Shown here piece by piece: positions 1-11,459 of a stretch of 64,000 bases of DNA. Source of the stretch: Cricetomys ansorgei (lineage: Eukaryota; Chordata; Mammalia; Rodentia; Nesomyidae); the NCBI GenBank assembly GCA_026225945.1, contig JAMJFZ010002307.1, positions 2,867,001 through 2,931,000 on the forward strand, given 5' to 3'. How positions within the stretch are numbered: position 1 is the stretch's first letter; the number at the start of each line of letters is the position of its first letter. The notes beneath the pieces were generated by a model that was given only the letters and a program-made list of their open reading frames with translations, was not told the origin of the DNA and did no database searches. A program made the translations under genes and the position numbers.

Positions 1-660
1 CATTTGCTCTTTTTACAGAAAGCTCTCAAGAGAGGATGTAGTGCTGTAAAAGGAAGGGATAGAATAGGATGAGCAATCGCGGCCTGCACTGTGTTGGGAT
101 TCCTTGATAGAGGATCGGCCCCAGCTGAAGTGGAGAGATGAGGGAGCAGAACCCTGAAAAGGCATAAGGACTGAAACCCCCCCACCCCCCAGTTTTATAG
201 TTAGAACCGTGGCCTCTGGCTATGTTTGCATTAGATTTCACTAACTGCCGAGTAGTTTTTATAACGCACTACACATGTTCCTGATTAATTCTAAGTTAAT
301 ATAAGGTGTTCTGTTTTCATTTCTTGCTGTTGTGCTGTGCTGGCAATGTGGGGATGGAAACTGTGGACTTCGCCAAATGAGAGATGCTGGATACAAAACA
401 ACGTGGCATTTATGTTTATGTTTTAAAGACTCTTAACCACTGAGCAGACAAAGCTACTAAATATAATTGGTGTGAGTCATTCTCTATTGGCAAGTTTCTC
501 TTCGCTTATTTCCCATCTCTCTAACACAAATATGCATTATTTCTAAAGGAGAGAGAATAATTTATCAATTTGGCTTAATAGATTATTAGCAATAATAACT
601 CACCAGACATTTCCTTTTCCAGGAAAGTAAAGCACTGATTCGTTTTGGCATCTATTAGAG
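1..660. other. No gene seen
   Basis: AT-rich unique sequence, nothing recognised apart from a C-run at 178-191. Confidence 0.4.
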
Positions 661-692
661 AAACTAATCATTTCACAGGAATTTTATCCTGC

Positions 693-752
693 AGAGCTGG
701 GGATGTGTCTGCTAGGCGTGTACTTTGCCACTGTGCTACAACTCCAGCCCCA
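693..752 (-). repeat. ID/B4-type SINE fragment
   Basis: Reads as the complement of a tRNA-derived SINE head: 'ctacaactccagcccc' at the right end corresponds to 'ggggctgg..gtagctcag' on the other strand. Short and degraded. Confidence 0.4.
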
Positions 753-1059
753 GTAAATAAGAGCTTCTCGGCTAATGGGTAGAAATAGAGAGGAAGAAAG
801 GGAGAGTAAGTCTGAAAAAGACAAAAGGCTAGTGTTCTTCATCTTCCAATTCTAGTTATTGTTATGCAGATTTACTCATGAACCTATTTTAATATTTTTT
901 GTACCATACAATTTCATGTACATATATGAATGCATGTATGCACACACATGGGCACGTTGTAAGGTGAAGCACCTCTGATTGTCAGAGTCTACCTGAGTCT
1001 GCATCTAACCTACATATGCATCTGAACTTCTCTCCATTAGCTTTACAGTTTTCTCCTTT

Positions 1060-1275
1060 GGTTAATTTTTTTTAAATTTATATGTATGGGTATTTTGCAT
1101 GTATGTCTATATACCTTGTACATGTCTTGTGCCCACAGAGGCCAGAAGAAGGCATCAGATCCCCTGGAGCTGAAGTTCAGATGGTTGTGAGCTGCCATGA
1201 GGGTGCTAGGAACTGAACCCTGGTCCTCTGGGAGAGCAGCCAATATTCTCAACACCAAGCCACCTCTCCAGCCCC
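1060..1275 (-). repeat. B3 (B2-family) SINE
   Basis: Antisense B2/B3 hallmarks in order: ggccagaagaaggcatcagatcc, ctggagctg, gttgtgagctgccatgagggtgc, aggaactgaaccctggtcc and ccacctctccagcccc at 1260-1275. About 215 bp, diverged but near full length. The nominal minus-strand frame over it is not coding. Confidence 0.85.
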
Positions 1276-1639
1276 ATAAATAGTTTTCTTAAACATTTAG
1301 TCTTAAGTATCCAATTTGTCCCCCAAATATTTGTGAAAGAAAAGATCACACTCACAGTGCTTTAGAATATTTTTTTGGATTCTAACTGAACCCACTCTGA
1401 CAACAATCCTGACCACTTGAGTCAGCCATTTTCATTTTGGACTGAACTAGATCAACCATAATCTGATATTTCTCTTTGCTCAACTGTAAAGCTGATTCCA
1501 TCTTTCCTGTAAGGGGCCTATAACCAGAACAAGCTTCTCTCTGCCACTCCCTCATAAAACCACCCTCTCTACAAAGCAAGGTTTTGTGGGAAAATCAAGC
1601 ATCAAGGCAAGTAATGGTGAGTGACTTGCATGTTTGGTT

Positions 1640-1915
1640 AGGAGATATTGCCCACTGGCTCATCTGTTGAAGCCTGGGTCCCTCAGTGATTGTGGGGTTC
1701 TAGGTAGTGCTTTGGAACCTTTTGAAAGTAGCCTAACTGAAGGAAGTAGCTCTGTGGGGGCACCCTTGGGGGCCAACCTTGCCCTGTCCTTCCTGCTTCC
1801 CCCTCTCATTTCCTGCTTGCATGATTCCTGTCTCACTACAACCCAGAAACATGGCTCTAGCAACATGGAGCAACCATGGGCCGCGGCTGTAAAAGCACAG
1901 CTAGGGTAGGCCCTT
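1640..1915 (+). repeat. MaLR-like solo LTR (ORR1/MLT1 type), degraded
   Basis: Contains the MaLR pattern: 'tggctcatctgttgaagcctgggtccc', a 'gtgctttggaacctttt' block, and 'ctaactgaaggaagtagctctgtgggggc' followed by the 'ccttcctgcttccccc' region. Subfamily assigned from memory only. A 91-codon frame inside is incidental. Confidence 0.5.
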
Positions 1916-2199
1916 TAAACAGTTCTTTCTAGCGTTCACCACAGCAGTGCACAGCTCGCACAATCAATTAAGCATTTTGAGAGTGATACAGTTTTTTCTT
2001 CTGTACAAAAAGTACAAATTTTAAAAAGATAAAGAAGCCATTCTCTCTGTAAATTAATGAAAACACTGGCTCCTCACCTAAGAAGTCAGGCTTGTTACTG
2101 TTTCTATGGCAACAGCTGCTGGGCCCCAGCACTGGGGTTTCTCTGGCCTGGCTGATCATCGAATGCAAGAAAACAGGACATTCTATTGCTGCCCTTGTT

Positions 2200-2950
2200 T
2201 AATTATTCTTCAAATCTATATTTTTAAGCTCTTGAGTGGATTAAAATTAGGGTGTCTATAAAAGGAGTTAGCCCTTGCCGTCTGTGACCTGCTTGCTTTG
2301 AACATCCACTGGACCTGCATCTCTTTCCCTTGGCCTTGTTGCCCTTTATCTTCTATTTGCTTCTAATGTGGGAAATGCTGGGTTGGTGATAACATGTGGG
2401 CGAAAATTTATTCAGAAGTCAACAAGTGTTTACCGAGTACATTCTGGATATCAGGCACCCCGTTCACACCGACTACCAGGCCTGTCATAGACTGCGTTCC
2501 TGTGAGCGGTAAGCTTGAGAAAACAAAACAAAGGAACAAACAGAAAACAACATGTTGTGGAAGTTTATTTTTAGTTATGTATTAAATAATTGTTTTGCGC
2601 ACTGTTGGGAAAAGGACTGCCTAGGTCCTGGCATTTTGCGTTGTCTGCAGGTGTTGGATTTCTGTGGGCGGTGTTTGATTGCTTATGATCTGAATCAATA
2701 AAAACACCTGAACTCAGATGCTCAGAGTTCCACTGTCCTGTATGGTGCTGGCCACGATGGTGGTTCCCTCTGCTGAGGTCTGGCAGGATTACACCTCTGA
2801 ATATACCTCCGTCTCTTCCTGGCTGAGCCGTACACTGGCTAACTACTACACCAATACACGGTGCTGACGGTGACAGCTGCTGTGAAAAGTAAAGTATTGT
2901 AAGACAGTTATAGAGAATTTTTCGAAAGAATGAAGAAATAATGAAAATTC
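2200..2950. other. No gene seen; possible old LTR fragment
   Basis: AT-rich spacer. Around 2600-2720 the order 'gtctgcaggtgttgg', 'ctgtgggcggtgtttgattg', 'aatcaataaaaaca' looks like a decayed LTR promoter/polyadenylation region, but I cannot name it. No splice-compatible open frame is recognised. Confidence 0.25.
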
Positions 2951-2954
2951 TAAG

Positions 2955-4172
2955 TACTCAACAAGAAGTCTTTCCTTCTGTGTATGTTTGTGGCTTCTTT
3001 GTCAAAGGTCAGGCATGTGTAGGAGTGTAGACCTGTATCTGGGTCTCAGGTTTATTCCGTGGATCCATGTACCTGTTTTACACCAGCTCCATGCTGTTTT
3101 CATTACTGTAGCTCTGTTGTTTAACTTGAAATCTGGGCTAGTGATGTAATCACCGATGCTTTGTTAAAAATTATTTTGTACATCCTAAGTCTTTTGTGTT
3201 TCCATATGAATTTTGAGATTAGTTTTTCAATTTCTGTGAAGAATTACATTGGAATTTTGATAGGGATTACGTTGAGTCTGTAGATAACTTTTGGTATGGC
3301 AGTTGTTCATTGGTTCATTGTTTTACAACGTCAGTCCTGCCAATCTGTGAGCGTGGCAGGTCTTTCCATCTTCTGGTCTTCAATTTCATTCTCCGATATC
3401 TTAACGTTTTCATTGTACGTGTCCTTCACTTCATTGGTTAGATTTATTTCAAGATTTGTTGAAAAAGCTATCGTTTCCCCAATTTATTTCTCAGTATGTT
3501 TGTCATTGGTGTGTATAGGAAGGCTACTGATACATGTGTGGATTTTGTATCCTGCTGCTTTGTTTATCAGCTATGGAAGTTTTCTGGTGGAGTGTTGAAG
3601 GTCTTTAATGCATGGAACCATACCATCTGCAAATATGGGAACTTTTACTTTTCATTCCCTTTCTCTCTTTCCCTTTTGTTCTAAGACTTGAAACACAATT
3701 TTGAATAGGGTGGAAAGAATGGGCATCTATGTCTTGTTCCTGATTTTAGTGGAAAATGCTTTACATTTTGTTCCGTTTTACATGATGTTGGCTATGGGTT
3801 TGCTGCATGTTGCCTTTATTATGTTGAAATATGTCCCCTGTATCACTGCATTCTTCAGGACTTTTAGCGTTAAGAGATGTTGGATTTTGCCAAAGGCTTT
3901 TTCTGCATCTAATGAGATGGTCAAATGATTTCTGTCCTTGAGTATATTTCTGTGGTGGATTTCATTCATTAATCTACATATATCCCTGCATCTCTGAGAT
4001 GAAGCCAACTTGATTGTGGTAGGTGATTTTTTGGATGTGTTCTTGAATTTGATTTGCAAATATTTTATTGAAAATTTTTGTATCTATGTCCATCAGGGAG
4101 ATTGACCTATAATTTTCTATTTTTGTTGGACTTTTACATGGTTTTTGGTGTCAAGGTACTGATGACCCTGTA
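2955..4172 (-). repeat. LINE-1 ORF2 remnant (antisense, degraded)
   Basis: The complementary strand encodes broken pieces of L1 reverse transcriptase. The clearest is at 3778-4059, where a 93-codon frame includes HLTISLDAEKAFGKIQH and the downstream GTYFNIIKA block typical of L1 ORF2p. Frameshifts and stops break the rest. The + strand shows the usual L1-antisense signature (T-rich, 'ttgagtctgtagataac', 'ttcattggttagatttatt'). No intact ORF1 or ORF2, so it is inactive. An old Lx-age copy is likely. Confidence 0.85.
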
Positions 4173-4439
4173 AAAAAATGACCATCTGCGAATTCTGAAA
4201 GCTAGATGTGCCCACTGATGTAGTAGTGGCATGAATATTGTGGGAGTAACCAGCTACTTCCTGATTAGATTTAAAGACGGAACTATACAAGATGGAACTC
4301 ATTTCTAGTACTGGTGATCAGAATTGGTGACTGAATAGGTCATAGGCCCTAGGGGAGAACTCAATACTATTATTCTGCTAAATGGACATAGTATTAAATT
4401 TCCCTCTAAGTCCTTATCTTTATTCTATAGGTAAGTGTT

Positions 4440-4985
4440 TCTCTCAACCTTATCAGAGAAGCTTTTTTGTTTTTGTTTGTTTTTTTTTTTTTTACAGTTA
4501 GATGAGAATTAATACAGACTCACAACTGGTCGATGTACAGAGATTACTAGAGTGTGGAGTACTAATCTCAAAATGAGACATCTGTATTACCCTTCTTCCA
4601 CCAAGGTTCATGGATCATGGCACAAAAGGAGCAGAAAGAGTAAAAGTCAGGAGTAGTGGACATCTACAGCAAAGCATCACTTGCTGGACATGACAGGGCT
4701 TTTATATACATGGATCCACAATGGCTGGACCATATACACAAGGTCTGCAAAAGCACACAGCAGCCAAAATGCCAGCATGAGTCAGGGAGAGCCTCATGGA
4801 GTCCCACCTTTAGCTGAGGATGTTGGCAATTGGAACCTGTTGGGAGAGGGTGGGAATCGGTTTTCTTCAGGGAAGTGGCCCCTGGGATGCCTCCTGTGCT
4901 CTGATAGATGGTCCTATGCCCCTGTGCATGTGCAGGCAGCATAGCAGACTTGGTGAGTTTTAAAACAGAGCTCATGAAGCTGGAA
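4440..4985. repeat. Old murid interspersed repeat, family not named
   Basis: After a T-run at 4478-4493, the segments 'gagaattaatacagactcacaactggtcgatgt', 'ggttcatggatcatggcac' and 'gttgggagagggtgggaatcggttttcttcag' match, from memory, a sequence often seen in rodent DNA next to L1 or ERV-derived repeats. Frames of 87 and 130 codons across it do not resemble known proteins. Family and orientation are uncertain. Confidence 0.4.
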
Positions 4986-5099
4986 GAGAAAAGACGGGGA
5001 GGGGAGGGGAGGTGGATGCAGTCAAAACAATTGTATGCAAGTGTAAAATTACCCAACTCTAAAGGACTTCACAACAGTTCCACTTCCTTATAACCAGGC

Positions 5100-5245
5100 T
5101 CAGCCCAACTCTGCTCTGCTCCTCCCACCCTTCTCTTCCTTCCTTTCTCACCTCCTCTCCTTTTTTCCTCACCCTCTTTCCTCTGTTCTTCCTTCTCCTT
5201 CCCTTCCCTCCCCTCCCCTTCTCTCTCCCTTCCCTCTCTCCTCTT
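5100..5245. repeat. Polypyrimidine tract (CT/CCTT-rich)
   Basis: About 145 bp of almost pure C/T on the + strand (tcctttctcacctcctctcc, cccctcccct and similar). A candidate triplex (H-DNA) region. Directly abuts an antisense B4 SINE. Confidence 0.8.
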
Positions 5246-5455
5246 TTTCAGTAAGGGTCTCCTATAGCCCAGGCTGGCCAGTAAACTCACTGTATTTCCA
5301 AAGGTGACTTTGAACTTCTGATCCTTTTGCTTTTACCTCCTGAGTTCTGGGATTACAGATTAGTACTGCTAGGCCCAGTTTACATGGGGCTGGGGACTGA
5401 AGCCAGGGGCTCTGTGCATGCTAGGCAAGCACTCCACCAACTAAGCTAAATTTTT
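5246..5455 (-). repeat. B4 (ID-B1 composite) SINE
   Basis: Antisense B1 half (tagcccaggctggcc, gactttgaacttctgatcc, gagttctgggattacag) followed by an antisense ID half (ggggctggggactgaagccagg, gcatgctaggcaagcactccacc). This is the dimer order expected of B4. Confidence 0.75.
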
Positions 5456-5459
5456 AGAC

Positions 5460-7090
5460 TCATTCATTAAGAAAAACAAAACCTTCCATTTTGGAAGATA
5501 AAGGGCTCATTAAGGAGTGACAAGAGTCACTTGCCCAGGTGCAGAGCTGAAAGTACTTCAGACCTTTAATGGTGCCAATCAAATCTTAAGTGAACTTTAT
5601 ACCTCCCTTGCATTGTCTAAAATTTCCTAAGAATGCTTATAGCTCTAAAATAGTAGATAAAAAAGACATTTTGAATGTTTTAGTGTAGTTTCCTCATAGA
5701 CTGGAGGGTGCTATGCAGGGATTCATGCAGTAGGCTTAGTCCTCAGCATGGAGCGTCTGAGAGACAGGCCTGGTGGGAAGTCTCCCAGTGACCAGGGATG
5801 CTCCTGAAGGGATTCCTAGGATGCAGCCCCTCCTCCTTTGTGAAGCTTGTGACCTCAGTGTAGTAATGGAAGAATATGTAGACAGCTGTGGAAAGGGAAG
5901 GGTCCATTGATGTATTTGCACATGGCAGAGCCATTCCAACAGCTGAGAGAAGATTAAAGATCTGGAATTTGTCTACAGCAAAGAACCCTACCAAATAGAG
6001 GCCCTGCCATGGGATTGAGAAACCTGGGCCAGGGCCTAGCAGGCCTGCCTTTCCCTGCCAAGACTGTCCTGGCAGAGATGACTGAGCTGTACACAATCTG
6101 GACCACACACGATGGCAGTTCTTCCCCTTACAGAATGTGCTCACTCCTTATGGTCTTGTAAAGAGCTTGGCACACACTTGTCCATTTCACTGGACAGAAA
6201 ATTGCTGTTGACATTGTATTTCTGTGTTGCCTAAAGCATCCGCAAAGACTGCAGTAAAGCATGCCTGCTGCTGCTGCTGTTAATTGTGTGCACACTCGAG
6301 TGCATGTATGCATGTGCACATGTTACAGTTGTGGTTGTAATTCAATGGCTTGCTTTATTTGAAGCTTGTGCTTTGCATATGATTCTAAATTGCTTTAAAA
6401 TGTTGTAAGATGCTGGGTTTTAAAATTGTTTCGGTTGAATAAAGCATAGAACATTCAAATCTGGAGAAATACAGATTCATACAGATTTAATTTCTAAGGG
6501 CTAAAAGCTCTCCTGTAAAGTTTTGAAATTTACCTTTTTTTGCTTCAATTAGTTTTAAGTATTTGTTAAGTCTTCAATCTACTACATTTATTCCCTATTA
6601 TTTTTTAATTAATCTATACCTAGCTGGGATTTAATGTCTCAGGAACCCCAGGGACTCATCAAGATGAGCAAATGACAAAAATGAGGCTGCTACCTGTTCT
6701 GATGAAACAGAAAACAAAAGCACAGAGAATGGACAGTACAGACCCTCCACCTTGGTCATGCTGACCCTGCCCATCCAGAGTGCCTTCCCTGCTCAGGTCC
6801 CAGGGTGCTATGCTTGCTCAGGTTCTTCATTCTCTTCTGTTCTTTCCCCCGGAAGTGTCGTGATCTCTTCCACTTCAGAGTGTCTTGGCTGTGGCCGTCC
6901 ATCTATTAGCCTGAGTCCTTGGGGTGGGAATGCCTGGTTTCATCCTGTTTCTCCTGACAACACAGTATGTACCAAAGCCCCCAGCAGTGTGCTGGAAGAT
7001 TGTGGCTCACCTCCTTACAGACAGAGCTCAGGTGTGCCCAAGGGTATGATATGCCCTTGCTCAAGGATTTATGTTCTCAGCTGAAGTCTA
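5460..7090. other. No gene seen; non-repetitive spacer
   Basis: Mostly unique sequence. Frames of 133 codons (minus, 5743-6144) and 110 codons (plus, 6752-7084) lack recognisable domains and splice support. A short GCT run (about 6262-6277) and a TG-rich stretch (6285-6320) are the only low-complexity items. An ETS-like ccggaagtg sits near 6850. Confidence 0.5.
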
Positions 7091-7094
7091 AAAA

Positions 7095-7095
<1 letters not shown>

Positions 7096-7144
<49 letters not shown>
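7096..7144. repeat. (GT)n microsatellite
   Basis: About 24 uninterrupted TG dinucleotides. The CVCVCV... frames across it are artefacts. Confidence 0.98.
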
Positions 7145-7146
<2 letters not shown>

Positions 7147-7169
7147 ACAGGCACATGCATGCTAATCAG

Positions 7170-7345
7170 CTTTTTATTTTTTCTAGAAACTGTGGATGTT
7201 TCTTGTGATTGCTTTGAGGCGGCGTCTCCTGTAGCCCAAACTGGCTGCAATCTCACTCTATAACTAAGGATGACTTTGGAGTCCTGATCTTCCCACTTCT
7301 ACCTCTAAAAGTGGGGACTCCAAGTGTGCATCACCAAACTCAGCT
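7170..7345 (-). repeat. B1-like SINE, degraded
   Basis: Antisense B1 landmarks: 'gtctcctgtagcccaaactggctgcaatctcac', 'atgactttggagtcctgatcttcc' and 'ggggactccaagtgtgcatcacc'. Old and diverged. Confidence 0.65.
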
Positions 7346-7929
7346 TAGATACTCATCTCTAGTCACTAATTTAATACATCCTTCTCTTCCTTTACTGTAA
7401 TGGCTCCAGACTTTAGCAATGCTGACTCCATGATGGAAATGCCATTCAGATGGTAAGGAAAGGTAGCCACATATAGCAGCTAGCATCAGCTAGCATGTAG
7501 ACAGTACCGCCTGCCAAAACTAAAGCAAAAGTCTAATTCATCAAAGTCCATTTAGTTCTGGAAAAGTCTCAAAATGTACTAGCCTTGCTTTTTAGCCTCT
7601 ATAGTTCCACTTCTGGCTAACTGTTCTTGTTAACTGAAGAATGTCAACCCAGAACTTGTTTTTTTGTGCTTGAAGCTCATCCTGAGAAAGGCTTGGGCTG
7701 CACTCAGATTCTGAACATCCAGTGTTGCTGAAGGCTGGCTAATAAAGACGTTGTTATTAGCTTAAACACGTGTCCAAGCAGTCTTCTCTGAGGAATACCC
7801 CACAACACTTACTATATTAATTAGTTGATTTTTTAAATGTGCAGAGTATCCTTTGAAGAACAAAAAATAGTATTTGGGGTTCAAGTATAACGTATACCTC
7901 TCACCTTGGTAGTACAACACTCACCTGCC

Positions 7930-8076
7930 TCTTTCAGCTTCTTTAGTTGTAACTCTGTTGTAGCTCTGGCCATCCTGAAACTCACTCTGTAGACTAGGCT
8001 GTCCTCGAACTCACAGCAATCTGCCTGCTCTGCCTCCCCAGTGCTGCCATTAAAGGTGTGCGCCACCACTACCTAG
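7930..8076 (-). repeat. B1 SINE (left arm of inverted duplication)
   Basis: Antisense B1: 'ctcactctgtagactaggctgtcctcgaactcacag', 'gcctccccagtgctgccattaaaggtgtgcgccacc'. The 5' end reads as 'ctaggtagtggtggcgca' on the minus strand, a variant shared with the B1 at 8773. Confidence 0.9.
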
Positions 8077-8920
8077 CGAGAATTGTTTTTCAATTAGCCA
8101 CTTTTGGAAATCCTAAAAACCTAGACAGAGGAGGCTAGACACGATTAGGGCTTTCTTAATTTCCAGTTCTAGTTTACTTGCATTCCACAGCCCAGGCCAG
8201 AGCTAGGCTATTTTCCCAAGACACCATTTATTCTGCAGAGAAGCATGGTCCTGCATTCCCGTCCTGAAACACTTTCCTGCGCTCGGCACTTCACTGTGAA
8301 TGTTATTTTGTTTGGGTCACTGTGACACACTGCATCCTGTCTTAATTGTTTGCTCCCATTCCCACTGTGGTTCTGTTTGGTTAGACGTAAGTGATAAAGC
8401 TATTTTGGCCTCACATGTGAAAACCTGCAGTGTTGGGCACTGAAAGCTGGTAGAATGGAAACCTTCTATAAGCACTCCCTCCCCATCCACAGACTGAAAC
8501 CCCACCTCCCCAGGAGCTCTGTGGTGATGCAAAGGGACAATCTCCCATGAGGACTTCCACAGAAATAGGAAAGCTCCCCGAGAGACTGCTATACAGGCCA
8601 GCCTGGGTTTAATTTCAAACCCAGAGTCGGCAGCATCTAGACATGACTCGATAAGGAAGTTAATAGAATCTTGGAAACATGCATTTAATTTGGTAAAGCT
8701 CTAATCGTGTCTAGCCTCCTCTGTCTAGTTTCTTAGGATTTCCAAAAGCGGCTAGTCAAAAAACAATTCTCGCTAGGTAGTGGTGGTGCACTTAATGCCA
8801 GCACTGGGGAGGCAGAGCAGGCAGATCGCTGTGAGTTCGAGGCCAGCCTGGTCTGCAGAGTGAGTTCCAGGACAGCCAGGGCTACAGCAAAGAAACCCTG
8901 TCTCGGAAAGAAAAAACAAC
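7930..8920. repeat. Inverted duplication, arms about 220 bp, 544-bp spacer
   Basis: 7930-8152 is the reverse complement of 8697-8920 with scattered differences. The inner 75 bp of each arm is not SINE: the right arm reads 'ctctaatcgtgtctagcctcc' and 'ggatttccaaaagcggctag', and the left arm is its complement (8077-8152). The outer part of each arm is a B1. Because unique flank and B1 are duplicated together, this is one inverted duplication and not two independent B1 insertions. Weaker similarity may extend to about 8185 and 8660. Confidence 0.88.
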
Positions 8921-8957
8921 AACAACAAAAAACAAACAAACAAACAAAGCAAAGGCG
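8773..8957 (+). repeat. B1 SINE (right arm) with A-rich tail
   Basis: Sense B1: 'taggtagtggtggtgca', 'ccagcactggggaggcagagcagg', 'gagttcgaggccagcctgg', 'accctgtctcgg', then an (AAC/AAAC)n tail to 8957. A short deletion removes part of the 'cacacctttaat' box present in the other arm. Confidence 0.9.
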
Positions 8958-10502
8958 CCTGTCCCACAGAGGGGATAGTGGATAGAAAGAAGGGCCACTA
9001 GGCTCAAGGTCTACTGGCTGAGCCTGTGTGCAGGCGACCTGGAGGGGCACTTCCTGTTCATCCACGCTGCCGGGCTGCCTCCCACAGGGCATCTGGACTT
9101 CCAAGGTTCACCCAGGCCATTTGGAAACCTGCCGAGGAAAAGCAGAGCACCCAGGCAATGCTGTCCTTGATCTACACGGGCACCAGAGATGGGTGTCTCT
9201 TTAAGGTTGTAAATAGGAAGGTTAAAAATGGTGTTGCTGGGAAGAATGAACAGGTAAGGCTTGGTTTGATTACGCTGGACCCCGTGGAAGCCTGTAAAGG
9301 ATGATCTTCTTGTGGAGCGCTGTGTGTGAAAGATATGCTGCTGCCATTGCCACCACACCCTCCTCTCATTAGCTAGCAGGGACTGGGAGCTGTTTAAGCT
9401 ACTGGGTAGGACTGGGAGATGGAGGGAAAGGCAGGGGGAAGCAAGAGACATCCACAGTAGCATCAGCAAATGGTTGGTTTAAATCTGTTCCTTCTGCACC
9501 AAAAAGCTTTTGGTGTGGGTCTCTAAGGAAAAGAAGTGTGGAGTGCAGTGTTTCAATATGTTCCCAACACTTTCAACCAAGTACCAGGCAGGGAGGCATG
9601 CTACCCAGCTCTTCGCCCCAGTGTGGGCTGCAGTAGCAGCACAGGCTGGACCTGCTCAGCCTGCTCTGCAGGACCACTGACCAGCTGAACTGGGGCCCCA
9701 ATGTTGTCCTCTCTACTTTCATTCCATGCCCCCCAGGTCCTCAGAGAGTCACCATGAAAAGTGACCTCAGTCCCAGGTGCCATAGCTACTCAGCTGGTCT
9801 GACCTCTACCACACCTGCTTTGCCCTGAGCTAAGGAAGTCTTGCATACCCAGGGCCTGGTTGTTATGTGGACTCACAGGCCCGTTCAGGGTCTGCCTGTA
9901 GGCTCTTGTCCTCGCTGACCCACACCAGCCTGGGACAAGAAGTTAGGCAGAAGCTGTTTTCTTTCATCCAGTCCTGCATTCTTCAGCCTGCACCTTCTGC
10001 AGTCACCAGTGTATTTCCCCTTAGGGTTTACCCAGACACATGGTGACAAGTGCTCAGCAGGCCCCATGTGAAGGCTGGAGCGGGGAATCCAGGGTGGTCC
10101 TGCTCCTGCTCCTGCTCAGATGCTCTGCCTGGGCCACTCACTGCCTTGGCATGCCCCTCAGAGCAGAGAGAAGCTATGGAGTTGGCTCTCTCCAGTCTCT
10201 GCAGAAGTTTGGAATCACTCTCACAGATAGAAGACGGAGTTACTGAGGTCTGGGACTGACCTCTCTGCAGTCTTGTGCTGTCCAGGCCCCTTTTGTTGAT
10301 GGTGCTTATGCCTCACACATCTGTCACACATCAGTTCCCTGAAGTTTTTCTCACCACTGTGAACCTAATTGTGCCTCTCCTCACCAATGGCTTACATATG
10401 AGTCCTTAACCTCTAGGCTTGTATTTGAACCTAGGGCCTTAAACATCAGCTAAATGAGACCATAATCTATCAGTGGTGATTTACTTGAAAGGATTTAGAT
10501 CC
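8958..10502. other. No gene seen; unique spacer
   Basis: Moderately GC-rich unique sequence. Frames of up to 152 codons (minus, 9011-9469) have no recognised domain or consistent splice sites. The (CTGCTC)n-like run near 10102-10118 is the only simple repeat. Confidence 0.5.
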
Positions 10503-10987
10503 TGTGATGGCTATTCCTGGTCATCAACTTGACTGCATCTGAAATTAACCAAAACCTCCAAAATGAAGACACACCCTGTGAGGGATTTTTGCTTAATCTG
10601 AAGTGGGAAGATCTGCTTCTAATCCAGATCCTTGAGGCAGGAAGACACTCCTTTAATTTGGGCCGCACCTTCTGCTGGAAGCCCATGTAAGGACATAGAA
10701 GGAAGCTTTTGCTCTTTGCTTGCTGGCCCTCACCTTGCTAGCAAGTATATTCCTTCACTGGCATTGAAGCATACTTCTTCAGGATTCCAGGTCTACTGAA
10801 AACCAGCTGAGACATCCAGCCTTGTGGACTGAGCAACTACTGGATTCTTGGACTTCCCATTCATAGACAGCCATTGCTGGGTTAGCTGGACTTCAGCCTG
10901 TATGTCATTCTAATAAATGCCTTTTCTCTACATATAGGGAGGGTCATTCTGTAAGTTCTGTTACTCTAGGGAACCCTGACTAATACA
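10503..10987 (+). mobile_element. Solo LTR-like element (murid family, TG...CA)
   Basis: Begins TGATGGCTATT, has a block 'ccacaccttctgctggaagcccatgtaag', 'catccagccttgtggactgag', a polyadenylation signal AATAAA near 10910, and ends 'gaaccctgactaataCA'. Length about 480 bp with no internal viral genes. I remember the family as common in murid genomes but cannot name it with certainty. Confidence 0.65.
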
Positions 10988-11280
10988 TATCCTCACATGG
11001 AGTGGAAACAGCCTCAGATGAGTTCTCAATGGAGGGTCATATAAGAGAACAACAAAAAGTGGCTGCTTGTAAGCCAGGGAGAGATGCCTGCCAGACACCA
11101 CTTCCTGCCACCTTGACCTTGAACTCCTAGTCTAAAACTATGAGGAAATGAATCTCTCCTGAGTACCATGCTCACCAGAGCGAGCATGGTACTTAGCTCA
11201 CACCTCAGCTGTCAGTTTGGTTGGCACATTGGGCCCTGTACTCTCTTGGGTTTACTCAGCTTGGCACTTCTCCTGTACTC

Positions 11281-11333
11281 ATTAAGCATGCAGGTCATGT
11301 GACTCTTACTAAACATGCAGGTCATGTGACCCA
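11281..11333. repeat. 27-bp tandem duplication with two GTCATGTGAC boxes
   Basis: The pattern 'taa(g/a)catgcaggtcatgtgac' occurs twice, placing identical GTCATGTGAC motifs at 11294-11303 and 11321-11330. The motif is an E-box of the M-box type (bHLH-ZIP, MITF/USF-like). Function is unknown. Confidence 0.7.
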
Positions 11334-11459
11334 CATGTGGCCCACAAAGCAGCCTTTGACTGCACTGACTAGAATGTTGCCTCTTGGAGCTTTGGAGCTG
11401 CTTAACTGTCTGGAATTTGACTCAACCTTGATTTACACATGCTATTTTGCACTGTGTGT

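Noticed and set aside
3778..4059. 93-codon frame with reverse-transcriptase similarity
   Set aside because: Fragment of a dead antisense L1 ORF2, not a host gene; annotated as repeat.
5743..6144. 133-codon minus frame
   Set aside because: Unique but unrecognised, with no splice support; chance frame is the simplest explanation.
9011..9469. 152-codon minus frame
   Set aside because: No recognised family, no matching splice sites, and overlapping frames on the other strand.
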